Positions 8,850 through 16,843 of a stretch of 64,000 nt of DNA are shown here, piece after piece. This DNA comes from Shouchella tritolerans (GTDB taxonomy: Bacteria > Bacillota > Bacilli > Bacillales > Bacillaceae_D), in assembly GCF_025770735.1 (NCBI RefSeq), contig NZ_JAODPB010000001.1, positions 992,001 through 1,056,000 of the forward strand, in the 5' to 3' direction. A model generated the notes under the pieces. The model made no database searches and was not told the origin of the DNA. It saw nothing but the letters and a program-made list of their open reading frames with translations. A program made the translations under genes and the position numbers. The stretch's first letter is position 1, and every line of letters starts with the position of its first letter.

Positions 8850-9006
8850 ACCAGCTTTTGAAGCTACTCAAGTAACATCAATGCAGTGGAATAGAACTGC
8901 CCCAATGGCAGTTGCTGAAGCTGCGAACTTGTCTAAACCCGCTAATATTTCAAAAGAAACTCTTAATGAACTCAAACAAGCAATTCAAGAAGAAATGAAA
9001 CTTTAA
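8836..9006 (+). CDS. Candidate RiPP precursor peptide, 56 residues
   Basis: An ATG follows GGGAGGTG at ideal spacing and opens 56 codons ending in TAA. The peptide starts MKNFKPAF and has no cysteine, tyrosine or histidine. It carries a single tryptophan at residue 18 in TSMQWNRTAPM (14-24), an Ala-rich middle (25-30, AVAEAA), a linker LSKPAN (32-37) and a charged amphipathic C-terminal helix SKETLNELKQAIQEEMKL (39-56). It sits just before two radical SAM genes and is followed by a strong hairpin, the usual arrangement for an abundant precursor. The modified core may be the central Trp-Asn-Arg region, with the C-terminal helix as a recognition segment; the opposite polarity is also possible. 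Confidence 0.8.
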   Translation: MKNFKPAFEATQVTSMQWNRTAPMAVAEAANLSKPANISKETLNELKQAIQEEMKL

Positions 9007-9012
9007 GTACCG

Positions 9013-9042
9013 AAAAAACTAGGAGGTTTCCTCCTAGTTTTA
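9013..9042 (+). terminator. Hairpin after the precursor gene, partial terminator or mRNA stabiliser
   Basis: AAAACTAGGAGG (9015-9026) and CCTCCTAGTTTT (9030-9041) form a perfect 12-base-pair stem with a TTT loop, preceded by As and with four Ts in the descending arm. It lies 6 bases after the precursor stop and 22 bases before the next gene. Such elements are known to raise precursor over enzyme transcripts in RiPP operons. The U-tract is short, so leaky termination, perhaps overridden by LoaP, is the likely behaviour. Confidence 0.75.
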
Positions 9043-9063
9043 CTCAATATTAGGAGGGGTGTT

Positions 9064-10212
9064 ATGTTTTTACGTGGACCTGCCCATGTGGATTTTAATC
9101 TTACAAATGGTTGCAATTTAGCTTGTTCTCATTGTCACAGCTCATCTGGCCCTAGGTTAGATAATGAATTAAAAACCGACGAGATTCTGGAAGTAATAAA
9201 TGATTTGCATAAGATGGGTACGCTTAAAATTGCCTTTGCAGGTGGCGAACCTTTTATCAGAAGAGATATTATAGAGATTTTGTCATTTGCATGTAACCTA
9301 CCAGGCTGGACAGTCTCAGTAATTACAAACGGATTATTTTTACATGAAAGAAATGTGAATTTGTTGAAAGAAAAGTGTCCCAATCTAATGATTAATGTAA
9401 GTATAGATGGATCGACCCCAGAAAACTATACCGTTTTAAGAAAACAAGTTAACAATCCAAATTTTGATCCTGTGCCAGTATTTGAGAGGGTCAAAGATGG
9501 AGTCAAAAAAGTCGTTGATGCAGGATTTAATACATCTATTAACTTTACTGTTACTAAAGCAACTGAACAAGACCTTTTTGATACTTATAAATTAGCGATG
9601 AATCTAGGAGCAAATGCTCTTGTTGGAATAAAGTTCTTCCCTGGTGGTTATGGAAGAAAGCATTTAGATAAATTTGAGTTACCTTTTAATACATGGGCAA
9701 AGATATTTTCAAAGCTAACTAAAGAAAAATTAAGTGGAAATTATGAACATTTACAAATATCTATTCCGGCCCCATGGGAGTTTTATTTACCGTTAATCGA
9801 ACAGGATATTGATATTGAGCAAGCAGAGAAAGTTTGGAATTATAGAAGCCCATTAAGGGAAAGTGGTTACAAATCACACAATGATATAGGTGATATTTTA
9901 GGTAATGCAGAATTATCAGTTTCTTCTAATGGAGAGGTCTATCCTTCCGTTTTGGTTATTGGTGAGGAAGAACTTGAATGTGGAAATCTACGTAAGGAAA
10001 GCATATTTGAAATATGGAAAAGATCAAGTATCCTTACAGAGATTAGAGGGCTAACGATTGAAAAGTTAGAAGGGAATTGTAGAATGTGTAGTTTGAAAGA
10101 TATTTGTGGTGGAGGTTCAAGGTCTAGAGCTTATGCAAAAGAGAAGAAATTGTATGCAAAAGATTATATGTGTCCTATAGTCAATTCACTAAGGGAGTTA
10201 GAATATGTCTGA
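9064..10212 (+). CDS. Radical SAM/SPASM peptide maturase
   Basis: This 382-residue protein has the radical SAM cluster motif CNLACSHC (Cys17, Cys21, Cys24), the GGEP motif ('AFAGGEPFIRRD', about 58-69) and a C-terminal SPASM domain with Cys306, Cys339, Cys342, Cys348 and Cys370, enough for auxiliary iron-sulfur clusters. SPASM enzymes such as PqqE, MftC and the ranthipeptide/streptide maturases form C-C, C-O or C-S bonds on ribosomal peptides. It is therefore the most likely first enzyme acting on the 56-residue peptide. The ATG follows TAGGAGGGG. It overlaps the next gene by 8 bases. Confidence 0.9.
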   Translation: MFLRGPAHVDFNLTNGCNLACSHCHSSSGPRLDNELKTDEILEVINDLHKMGTLKIAFAGGEPFIRRDIIEILSFACNLPGWTVSVITNGLFLHERNVNLLKEKCPNLMINVSIDGSTPENYTVLRKQVNNPNFDPVPVFERVKDGVKKVVDAGFNTSINFTVTKATEQDLFDTYKLAMNLGANALVGIKFFPGGYGRKHLDKFELPFNTWAKIFSKLTKEKLSGNYEHLQISIPAPWEFYLPLIEQDIDIEQAEKVWNYRSPLRESGYKSHNDIGDILGNAELSVSSNGEVYPSVLVIGEEELECGNLRKESIFEIWKRSSILTEIRGLTIEKLEGNCRMCSLKDICGGGSRSRAYAKEKKLYAKDYMCPIVNSLRELEYV

Positions 10213-10519
10213 TATGATTATTATTGGAGATAAGTGTGATGCAATTAGGTACTATAGAGATAGTAAAGGTTGTGAATTTCGTGCTTCTGGCGTGATTATT
10301 TCTGGAAACGAAGATTTGGCTAAATTATTCGATATAATAAATGAGAAAAAACCTACTGATGGACTACCCGAAATTTCGAAATTAAGTGGGTTGGATTCGA
10401 AACAGGTAATAAAGATTTTGAGCTCTTTGTTTAACGATTTATATCAATCTGGATTAAACGTTCCATATCTTTACAAGGATTGGAATGAATACGTTAAAAA
10501 TGAAGAAAGGGGTGTTTAA
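10205..10519 (+). CDS. Small protein between radical SAM genes, possible RiPP recognition element
   Basis: This 104-residue protein overlaps the SPASM gene by 8 bases. Its layout (two or three N-terminal strands, then helices ending 'KVIKILSSLFNDLYQSGL'-like at about residues 62-80) resembles the PqqD-type winged-helix peptide-recognition domain (RRE), whose members are about 80-110 residues and usually sit beside the radical SAM enzyme. No single diagnostic motif supports this, so it is an inference from size, pattern and place. If correct, it would bind the precursor and deliver it to one or both radical SAM enzymes. Confidence 0.5.
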   Translation: MSDMIIIGDKCDAIRYYRDSKGCEFRASGVIISGNEDLAKLFDIINEKKPTDGLPEISKLSGLDSKQVIKILSSLFNDLYQSGLNVPYLYKDWNEYVKNEERGV

Positions 10520-10522
10520 TAC

Positions 10523-11995
10523 TTGAAAGATGTTGTAGTAATTGCTCCGTTTAGAAGGCCTACTTTTCGTACAGCAATATCAAAAAAGTATCCTGTTGAC
10601 GAACCCTGGGATTCTCCACCGCTAATAATAACAGGTGAATTATTAAATAATGGATTATCGGCTACTTATTTCCCCTTAATAAATATTTTCAATGCTTACA
10701 ATGAGGACACAGATAAGGAGATTTTAGAACAATTTATACTGGATAACCCTGCAAAAATTTACTTGTTTTCTTCTGATCATTTTATACCTAGTAGAAGTAC
10801 AGCATCATTATATGGTATGAGAATTTTATCAAGAATTATAAAATCTAAAAATAAGAATTCAATTATTGGATCAATTGGTAGAATTAGTACTGTTTTGGAA
10901 AACGATATTTTTACTGAAGTAGAAGAGTTAGATTTTTCTATCGTAGGTGAGCCAGAAGAATTAATAGGTAATATGATTAATGAAATTCTCGGAGAAGGAT
11001 TGGATTCCGTAAATAATAAATATAGCTGTTTTTGTCTGCGGGGCTCTATAAAAAAACCAGAACCAGCAGTAATTAAGGACTTAGAGAACATCTCTATACC
11101 AGCTTATGAAGTGCTAGGACCAGCTTTTGAAATGTTTGAAAAATACAGTAGTAAAAAAACTCGTACCATTCCTTTCAGTATGAGGACAAGCTTAGGGTGC
11201 AAGTTTAAATGTAAGTTTTGTAGTGGTGTGCCTAATTGGTTGAACTACAGGAAAAAAAGTAAAGAAAAAGTAAGTGCTGAAATTCAGCATTTTAAAAAAC
11301 ATGTTGGAAATAAAGGTTATATTTGCTTTTTAGAAGACGAAATATTTACAAGAGATGTTGAGCATGTCAGAGATATCACAAAAGTCTTTAAAGATAATGA
11401 AATTTTTTTAGAGGGGTTGTACACTCATTCAACTCTACTAACCGAGGAAATAGCTGAATACTTGGTGCCAATCACCAATAGAGTTTATATCGGCCTTGAC
11501 AATGCAAATGATAAAATTTTACGCAAAATGGCTAAAGGTCAAAACATGGACATAGTGTTATCGACAATTGAAAAAGCAAGAACTGTTGGATTGAAGGTTC
11601 ATTTGGAGTGGATAATTGGTACACCAGAGGAAGATGTAGATTCGTTGATAATATCATTGAGTACGATTTTCAATTTATTAAACACTGGTGTAGTTGATAA
11701 TATTAATACTTACGTTTATTGCCCGCATCCAGGAACTGAATATGCGGTTAATTGTAAAAAGTATAATATCAATATAGTTGCAGATTTAGAAGATATTCAA
11801 GAATCAGGGGGGATTCCTGCCTCATATACAGGCAAATTAAGTAGAAATGAAATTTTCTCTGCTTATTTGATTAGTCAATTATTAATTGCTGAGGTTAAAA
11901 ATAACATAAAAATTAATGGGTATACAAATGAAGTCACTTATCCTAACAGTAATGAACTGAAGAGAATTTTTGGATTTTTAAAACAGAATAAATAG
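10523..11995 (+). CDS. Radical SAM enzyme with N-terminal cobalamin-binding-like domain
   Basis: This 490-residue protein has an N-terminal Rossmann-like half (about 1-160, with 'DFSIVGEPEELI' near 137-148 as in B12-binding radical SAM proteins) and a central radical SAM motif CKFKCKFC (Cys226, Cys230, Cys233). Later come 'FLEDEIFTRD' and 'EWIIGTPEED', typical of the Elp3/MiaB-type barrel of class B and related enzymes. Cobalamin-dependent members methylate unreactive carbons or rearrange rings. The base-on DxHxxG motif is not seen, which is also true of many active members. The start is TTG after AAAGGGG. It would supply a second radical modification of the peptide. Confidence 0.82.
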   Translation: MKDVVVIAPFRRPTFRTAISKKYPVDEPWDSPPLIITGELLNNGLSATYFPLINIFNAYNEDTDKEILEQFILDNPAKIYLFSSDHFIPSRSTASLYGMRILSRIIKSKNKNSIIGSIGRISTVLENDIFTEVEELDFSIVGEPEELIGNMINEILGEGLDSVNNKYSCFCLRGSIKKPEPAVIKDLENISIPAYEVLGPAFEMFEKYSSKKTRTIPFSMRTSLGCKFKCKFCSGVPNWLNYRKKSKEKVSAEIQHFKKHVGNKGYICFLEDEIFTRDVEHVRDITKVFKDNEIFLEGLYTHSTLLTEEIAEYLVPITNRVYIGLDNANDKILRKMAKGQNMDIVLSTIEKARTVGLKVHLEWIIGTPEEDVDSLIISLSTIFNLLNTGVVDNINTYVYCPHPGTEYAVNCKKYNINIVADLEDIQESGGIPASYTGKLSRNEIFSAYLISQLLIAEVKNNIKINGYTNEVTYPNSNELKRIFGFLKQNK

Positions 11996-12018
11996 AAAAC
12001 AACTGAAGGGAGATTAAA

Positions 12019-14136
12019 ATGAGTCAAAAAAATATCTATATATTAGGTGTAAGCATGTCGAATCATGATAGAGCAGCAGCCTTATTGAAAAATGGAGCTA
12101 TTTGCTCTGCTATTGCTGAGGAAAGGCTGGATAGAAGAAAAAAATCGGACGGCTTTTATGCTAGTAGACCTAATAATATAGTAATACCCCCTTTGGCAGC
12201 AATAACGTATGTGTTAAGGGAAGAGGGAATTCAACTGAATGATGTAGACCTACTTGTATGTGGGAGATCAATTCAATCGTGCAAAGAAACGATTTTACAA
12301 TATATCCCTATTTCTGAAGATAAAGTTGTGGAAGCTATTTTACCTTCTCATCATTTGATGCATGCGTATAGTGCTTTTGGAACTAGCCCATTTAAAGAAA
12401 GTGCAGTTCTCGTCTTGGACGAACAAGGCCATAGGTTAAATAATGGGAAGTATGAGAAAATCTCAATGTATAAGGGATCGGACGGTGCCCTTAAGAAAGT
12501 TAGTAATACTTTTGGAGATTCACAAAGTATTAGTTTAGGGATGTTTTTTGATATATTTTCATCATTAACAGGACTAAGTGAAGCGGGAGTTCCTTCTGCA
12601 GGAAAATTAATGGGCCTTGCTCCTTTTGGAAAACCGCAAGATGATTGGAAGCAACTAATTGAGATCAAAGATGGAGATGTAATAATAGATATTAAGAAAA
12701 TAGATGAATTTTTTGAAGGTGTTTTACCTCAATATGAAACTAATAACGTGATTGTTGAAAAGATAGACGATTTCTTAGAAAAATATATACCTGTTCATTG
12801 GAATACTCCACTTGCATATAATCTCGCTTATAAAGCACAATCGGAATTATCGAAAGCTATAGAATCATTATCCTTATTTCTATTGAAGAAAACAAATTGT
12901 CAATATCTTTGTTATGCTGGTGGTGTTGCTTTAAACTGTTCAGCTAATAGTAAATTAAAAAAACAGGGTTGGAAAGATATTTATGTGCACCCAGCAGCTA
13001 CAGATGATGGGGTTGCTGTAGGACTGTGCCAATATGGATGGATTGAATTACTTGAACAACCTAGAAAGTTGATCAAATTTAATCCTTTTTTGGGAAAAAC
13101 ATATACAAATGAAACAGTTATTCAAGAACTTAAGAGCACAAATCTACTAAAACACAGTGAAAAAATAGATGTAGTCCACACTGTATCGGAATATATTGCA
13201 AAAGGCGAAATTGTTTGTTGGTTTCAAGGTTCAAGTGAGTGGGGGCCAAGAGCATTGGGTTCTAGAAGCATTCTAGCAAACCCCTTAGAAAAGTCAATTA
13301 CTGAGAAGATTAATAAAAAGGTTAAATTTCGGGAGCGTTTTAGACCTTTTGGTATTAGTATCACAGAGGGTGATTATGAACAGATTTCTAATTTCAAAGA
13401 TATACCCAAGTCTCTATCGCCGTATATGCTAAATGTGGTACCAGCTAAAGATATTTTAAAAGAAGTCCGTCATGTTGATGGGACTATCAGGTTTCAGGAA
13501 GTATGTAAATCATTTCAGCCTCTATATTACAAGTTGATAAAACAGGTAGGTAGAAAGACGGGATTAAATGCCGTTCTTAATACCTCTTTTAATGTGATGG
13601 GTGAACCGTTGGTAGAAAAACCGGATGAAGCAATAAGACAATTCTTTTTATCTGGAGCAAATGTTTTGGTAATGGGAGACATATGTATTGATAAGAGCAA
13701 CATCCCAATTAATGAATTAGAAAGAATAGAAAATATGTTTAAGAAAAAATCAAATATAAATACATTGAACTTTGTATTAAGTCTTGAATCAGCTAATTTT
13801 GAAAATGAAGCGGACCAATTGATGAAACGTTATAGTCCAGAGAAGCAAAGCCCACTAACAAAAAGGAAGTATCATGCATTTTGTTTACGCCAGGCAATAA
13901 GAAAAAATGACCATGAGGGTATACATTTACATATAAAAGAGTTAATGACATATATTAGCTATCCTCAAGAGGCAAATATCGTCATTAGTGCTTTAAGGGA
14001 TTATCTTCCAAATAGTTATAACCTTGCAGGTTTACTAACCCAGGTATCAAATCAATATAATGCCTATGAATTTTTTGAAAGGTTGCTGTTAGTTAGCGAT
14101 AAGGAGAATAAAGATGGAAGCTATTTATTACGATAA
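12019..14136 (+). CDS. Carbamoyltransferase, NodU/CmcH/TobZ family
   Basis: This 705-residue protein has both halves of the family. The N-terminal Kae1-like half shows ILGVSMSNHDRAAALL, the metal-binding 'LPSHHLMHAYSAFGTSPF' (about 109-126), 'LDEQGH' and 'GGVALNCSAN'. The C-terminal YrdC-like half shows 'FQGSSEWGPRALGSRSILA' (about 404-422), 'KFRERFRPFGISI' and 'LNTSFNVMGEPLV'. The reaction is transfer of a carbamoyl group from carbamoyl phosphate, via carbamoyl-AMP, to a hydroxyl or amine. Roughly the last 120 residues, after 'MGDICIDKS', extend beyond the conserved core and look helical. Its 3' end overlaps the first P450 by 23 bases. In this cluster it probably carbamoylates a hydroxyl installed by a P450 or present as Ser/Thr. 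Confidence 0.9.
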   Translation: MSQKNIYILGVSMSNHDRAAALLKNGAICSAIAEERLDRRKKSDGFYASRPNNIVIPPLAAITYVLREEGIQLNDVDLLVCGRSIQSCKETILQYIPISEDKVVEAILPSHHLMHAYSAFGTSPFKESAVLVLDEQGHRLNNGKYEKISMYKGSDGALKKVSNTFGDSQSISLGMFFDIFSSLTGLSEAGVPSAGKLMGLAPFGKPQDDWKQLIEIKDGDVIIDIKKIDEFFEGVLPQYETNNVIVEKIDDFLEKYIPVHWNTPLAYNLAYKAQSELSKAIESLSLFLLKKTNCQYLCYAGGVALNCSANSKLKKQGWKDIYVHPAATDDGVAVGLCQYGWIELLEQPRKLIKFNPFLGKTYTNETVIQELKSTNLLKHSEKIDVVHTVSEYIAKGEIVCWFQGSSEWGPRALGSRSILANPLEKSITEKINKKVKFRERFRPFGISITEGDYEQISNFKDIPKSLSPYMLNVVPAKDILKEVRHVDGTIRFQEVCKSFQPLYYKLIKQVGRKTGLNAVLNTSFNVMGEPLVEKPDEAIRQFFLSGANVLVMGDICIDKSNIPINELERIENMFKKKSNINTLNFVLSLESANFENEADQLMKRYSPEKQSPLTKRKYHAFCLRQAIRKNDHEGIHLHIKELMTYISYPQEANIVISALRDYLPNSYNLAGLLTQVSNQYNAYEFFERLLLVSDKENKDGSYLLR

Positions 14137-15082
14137 AAAAAACAATAAATGGATAGTCGTTAGCAACCAATATAGTCGAATTATTCTTGAATCCAAAAAA
14201 TTCAGAACTCCGAAAGTCGAAGAAATGAGTGAGGATACACCTAGTTTTTTCCTTGCTTTAACAATAGCCGATGAAAAAGATTATAAAAGATTAAAGCATA
14301 ATTTTTCCAGTTATTTTACTAAGAAAAAAGTGGCAGAATTAAAGGAGAATATATTCAAAAGACACGCTGCTAGAATTCTAAAAGAGCAAAATTACGGCAA
14401 CAATGCAGAATGTATTCATAGTAGGATAATAGAACCTTATTGTACTTATGCCATCATTGATATGCTGGGGCTTGAGGAAAATTTAGGTAAAGAACTTGTA
14501 ACCGCATATAGAATTGGTAACAAATACGCAAAAGAGAATAATTCTAAGGGACAGGTTTACTTTAGTTATGTTAACCACATGTTAAAAGACATGATAAATG
14601 ATCAAACGGTCATAAGTACTCAGGGTTATATAAATGAATTAAAAAATAATGAGAAACTCACAGAAATAGAAAAGGTGAGTATGATAATTCCGTTTATAGA
14701 TATGTTAGCGTCAAGTAAAACAATGGAATTACCGATGTTATCCTATAAAAATTACAAAAACAACAAAATGGACAATGTAAGCTTATCTTATATTGTTGAG
14801 GAAAGCGCTCGTCTTTTAGATGGCTTGTTTCTTAGTAGGTTTGCGCTGGAAGATTTTAGTTTAGACGGAAAAGTGATTAAATCTGGTGAAAAGGTTAATG
14901 TGCGTGTTTCTCAAGCTTCTAAGGACAATTCTGTATTTAAATGTCCTAATATGTTTCAAGCAAACCGCCATAACCTAAGTGAGAGTTTAAGTTTTGGAGT
15001 TGGAGATCATAGATGTCTTGGAAAAAATTTTACAGTGGCGTTAATTACTACGTTGTTAGAGGAGTTAAATAAAATTGAGTAA
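14114..15082 (+). CDS. Short cytochrome P450, first of tandem pair
   Basis: This 322-residue protein ends with the heme-binding loop FGVGDHRCLGKN (Cys301 as proximal ligand) and has an ExxR pair in 'VEESARLLDG' (Glu230, Arg233), both required in P450s. It is about 80 residues shorter than most bacterial P450s. The N-terminal part starts directly at a region matching helix A/beta-1. The I-helix motif AGxxT is not seen: the corresponding stretch reads 'FIDMLASSKTMELPML', with Ser-Ser-Lys-Thr, so oxygen activation may be atypical. It overlaps genes on both sides, so it is translationally coupled. A hydroxylation or C-C/C-N coupling step on the peptide is likely. Confidence 0.85.
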   Translation: MEAIYYDKKNNKWIVVSNQYSRIILESKKFRTPKVEEMSEDTPSFFLALTIADEKDYKRLKHNFSSYFTKKKVAELKENIFKRHAARILKEQNYGNNAECIHSRIIEPYCTYAIIDMLGLEENLGKELVTAYRIGNKYAKENNSKGQVYFSYVNHMLKDMINDQTVISTQGYINELKNNEKLTEIEKVSMIIPFIDMLASSKTMELPMLSYKNYKNNKMDNVSLSYIVEESARLLDGLFLSRFALEDFSLDGKVIKSGEKVNVRVSQASKDNSVFKCPNMFQANRHNLSESLSFGVGDHRCLGKNFTVALITTLLEELNKIE

Positions 15083-16127
15083 ATGTCCGATGAGATTTAA
15101 TGAAGATGATCATGCATGGATAATTGAGGGTTTAGAGGAATCAAAATATATACTCGAGTCTCAATATTTTCGGAAGCCTAAACAAAATGAGTTTGAGCAT
15201 GGCACTCTTATGTCACCAAGCTTTTTCCTGGCATTAGAATTAACGCCAGAAGAGGAACACGAGAGAATTAGAAAAGAATTTGCTAAATCATTTTCCAACA
15301 ACAGGATGAAGAGAATTGAAAAAGAAATTCTTGAACCGAACGCAACTCTTTTTTTGGATAGTATGACTGATATAAATATTACTTCTATTGAAAAGAATTT
15401 TTTAGAGTTGTATTGTGATAAGGCATTTAAAGAAATTGTCGGTTTAAATAAAGAGTTTAGCAAAGAAATCCTTGCAATATATAAAGTTTGTGACAACTTC
15501 TTTAAAAAAGATGGTCCAAAATCCCTTCATGGAAGAGCAGGGTACAGGTTAATGTATAGTAAACTTATAGACTATTGCAAGAAATACAAAAAAAATGAGG
15601 AGCAACTTAGTTTTATAGGGTATATGGTAAATAATGATGAGGTTCGTATAGAAGAAATAGTTTATTATGTTATCCCTTTTTTGGAAATGATTTCTTTGAA
15701 GATCCATATAGAATTACCTCTTGAATTAATAAAACATTTGTCAAAACTTCCTACTGATATTAGAGAAGATTTCATTAAAAATAGAAAGAATTTAAATCTG
15801 GCAATTGAAGAAGCGGCTAGATTAATGAAACCAAATAGGGCAGAAGGTCCATATATTACTAGGGTACCTATTCAGGATATTAAAGTTAACAATCAGCTAG
15901 TTTTAGAGGGAGAAAGAGTTGTATTAAAAATAGTAGAAAGTGGTTTGGACGAGCGCACGTTCAAAGATGCAAATGACTACAATCCATGGAGAGAGAACCT
16001 CAATCTTCATTTAGCTTTCGGGGCTGGATTACATCGGTGTTTAGGTAAAAACTTAGCAAAATCAGTTGCCGCTTGTGCTGCCACTCAACTTTTTATTAAA
16101 TATCCGAATATAAATATTTCAAGCTAA
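15075..16127 (+). CDS. Short cytochrome P450, second of tandem pair
   Basis: This 350-residue protein is a paralogue of the upstream P450. It shows FGAGLHRCLGKNLA (heme ligand Cys322) and ExxR in 'IEEAARLMKP' (Glu246, Arg249). Shared features include 'SPSFFLALELTPEEEHERIRKEF' near residues 48-70, which parallels 'TPSFFLALTIADEKDYKRLKHNF' in its neighbour, pointing to tandem duplication and divergence. The I-helix region again lacks a clear AGxxT ('IPFLEMISLKIHIELPL'). It begins with TTG and overlaps the previous gene by 8 bases. It is the last gene of the collinear A+T-rich block. Confidence 0.85.
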   Translation: MSKCPMRFNEDDHAWIIEGLEESKYILESQYFRKPKQNEFEHGTLMSPSFFLALELTPEEEHERIRKEFAKSFSNNRMKRIEKEILEPNATLFLDSMTDINITSIEKNFLELYCDKAFKEIVGLNKEFSKEILAIYKVCDNFFKKDGPKSLHGRAGYRLMYSKLIDYCKKYKKNEEQLSFIGYMVNNDEVRIEEIVYYVIPFLEMISLKIHIELPLELIKHLSKLPTDIREDFIKNRKNLNLAIEEAARLMKPNRAEGPYITRVPIQDIKVNNQLVLEGERVVLKIVESGLDERTFKDANDYNPWRENLNLHLAFGAGLHRCLGKNLAKSVAACAATQLFIKYPNINISS

Positions 16128-16192
16128 TTTTATGTGTATCAATGCTTCTTGTTCACTCATTAATTACACTAAGAGAGTGCAATTAAGAAGCG

Positions 16193-16286
16193 ATTATTAT
16201 TTTTTGAAGAGCGGTTAGTAATAACGAGGTTAGAGAGTAAAGGGGAAGATTCCAGGGGGACATATTATAGAGGAGAGACGATAGCC
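16193..16286 (+). pseudogene. Decayed partial copy of the neighbouring Nudix gene
   Basis: About 94 bases match 16403-16499 inside the intact Nudix gene: ATTATTTTTTGAAGA, CGGTTAGTA, TAACGAGGTTAGAGA, ATTCCAGG, GGACATAT and ACGATAG recur in the same order with substitutions and small indels. The copy has in-frame stops and a lost reading frame, so it is a nonfunctional duplicate. It lies at the right edge of the biosynthetic block. Confidence 0.85.
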
Positions 16287-16292
16287 AAAAAA

Positions 16293-16817
16293 ATGATTAT
16301 ACAGGAACAACTAAACAATAAAAGTTTACCTTGTCCAAATATTATTCAAATGGTGTTATCAAATGTTCCACCAGCAACTCATTTAGTCACCGCAGTCCAT
16401 TGTCTATTATTTTTTGAAGAACGGTTAGTACTAACGAGGTTAGAGAATAGAGGCTGGGAAATTCCAGGAGGACATATGGAAGAAGGTGAAACGATAGTCG
16501 AAGCTTTAAGAAGAGAGGTACTAGAAGAGGCGGGAGCTTATATAAGTTCGGAAACCTTAATAGGGTATGAAAAGATTACGTTATTAGATAGTAGACAAGA
16601 TGGTTACCCTTATCCTTACCCATCAAGTTATCAGTTATTTTTCGCAGCAATAGCGGAGAAGTTTGTTAAGATAAATGACCCAACAGGACAAGCGAAAGAA
16701 AGGTACTTCTTAGACTTGAACAATAAGCGTGACCAAAAGAGTCAATGGGTAGTTGACCATTATCACCTATGTCTAGCCGCTTATAATCGTTTATGTCACA
16801 TAAAGAAGGATGATTAA
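16293..16817 (+). CDS. Nudix hydrolase
   Basis: This 174-residue protein has the Nudix box GGHMEEGETIVEALRREVLEEAGAY (split here as GGHMEEGE at about 69-76 and REVLEEAGA at about 84-92), which binds Mg2+ for cleavage of nucleoside diphosphate-X compounds. The substrate cannot be told from sequence. Base composition is intermediate between the A+T-rich cluster and the G+C-richer chromosome. It may belong to the transferred block or be a resident gene at its edge. Its start, at the ATG after a partial copy of itself, lacks a strong ribosome site, and the internal ATG at 16350 is an alternative. Confidence 0.8.
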   Translation: MIIQEQLNNKSLPCPNIIQMVLSNVPPATHLVTAVHCLLFFEERLVLTRLENRGWEIPGGHMEEGETIVEALRREVLEEAGAYISSETLIGYEKITLLDSRQDGYPYPYPSSYQLFFAAIAEKFVKINDPTGQAKERYFLDLNNKRDQKSQWVVDHYHLCLAAYNRLCHIKKDD

Positions 16818-16843
16818 ATGAACTTACTCTTATTTCGCTTCAA

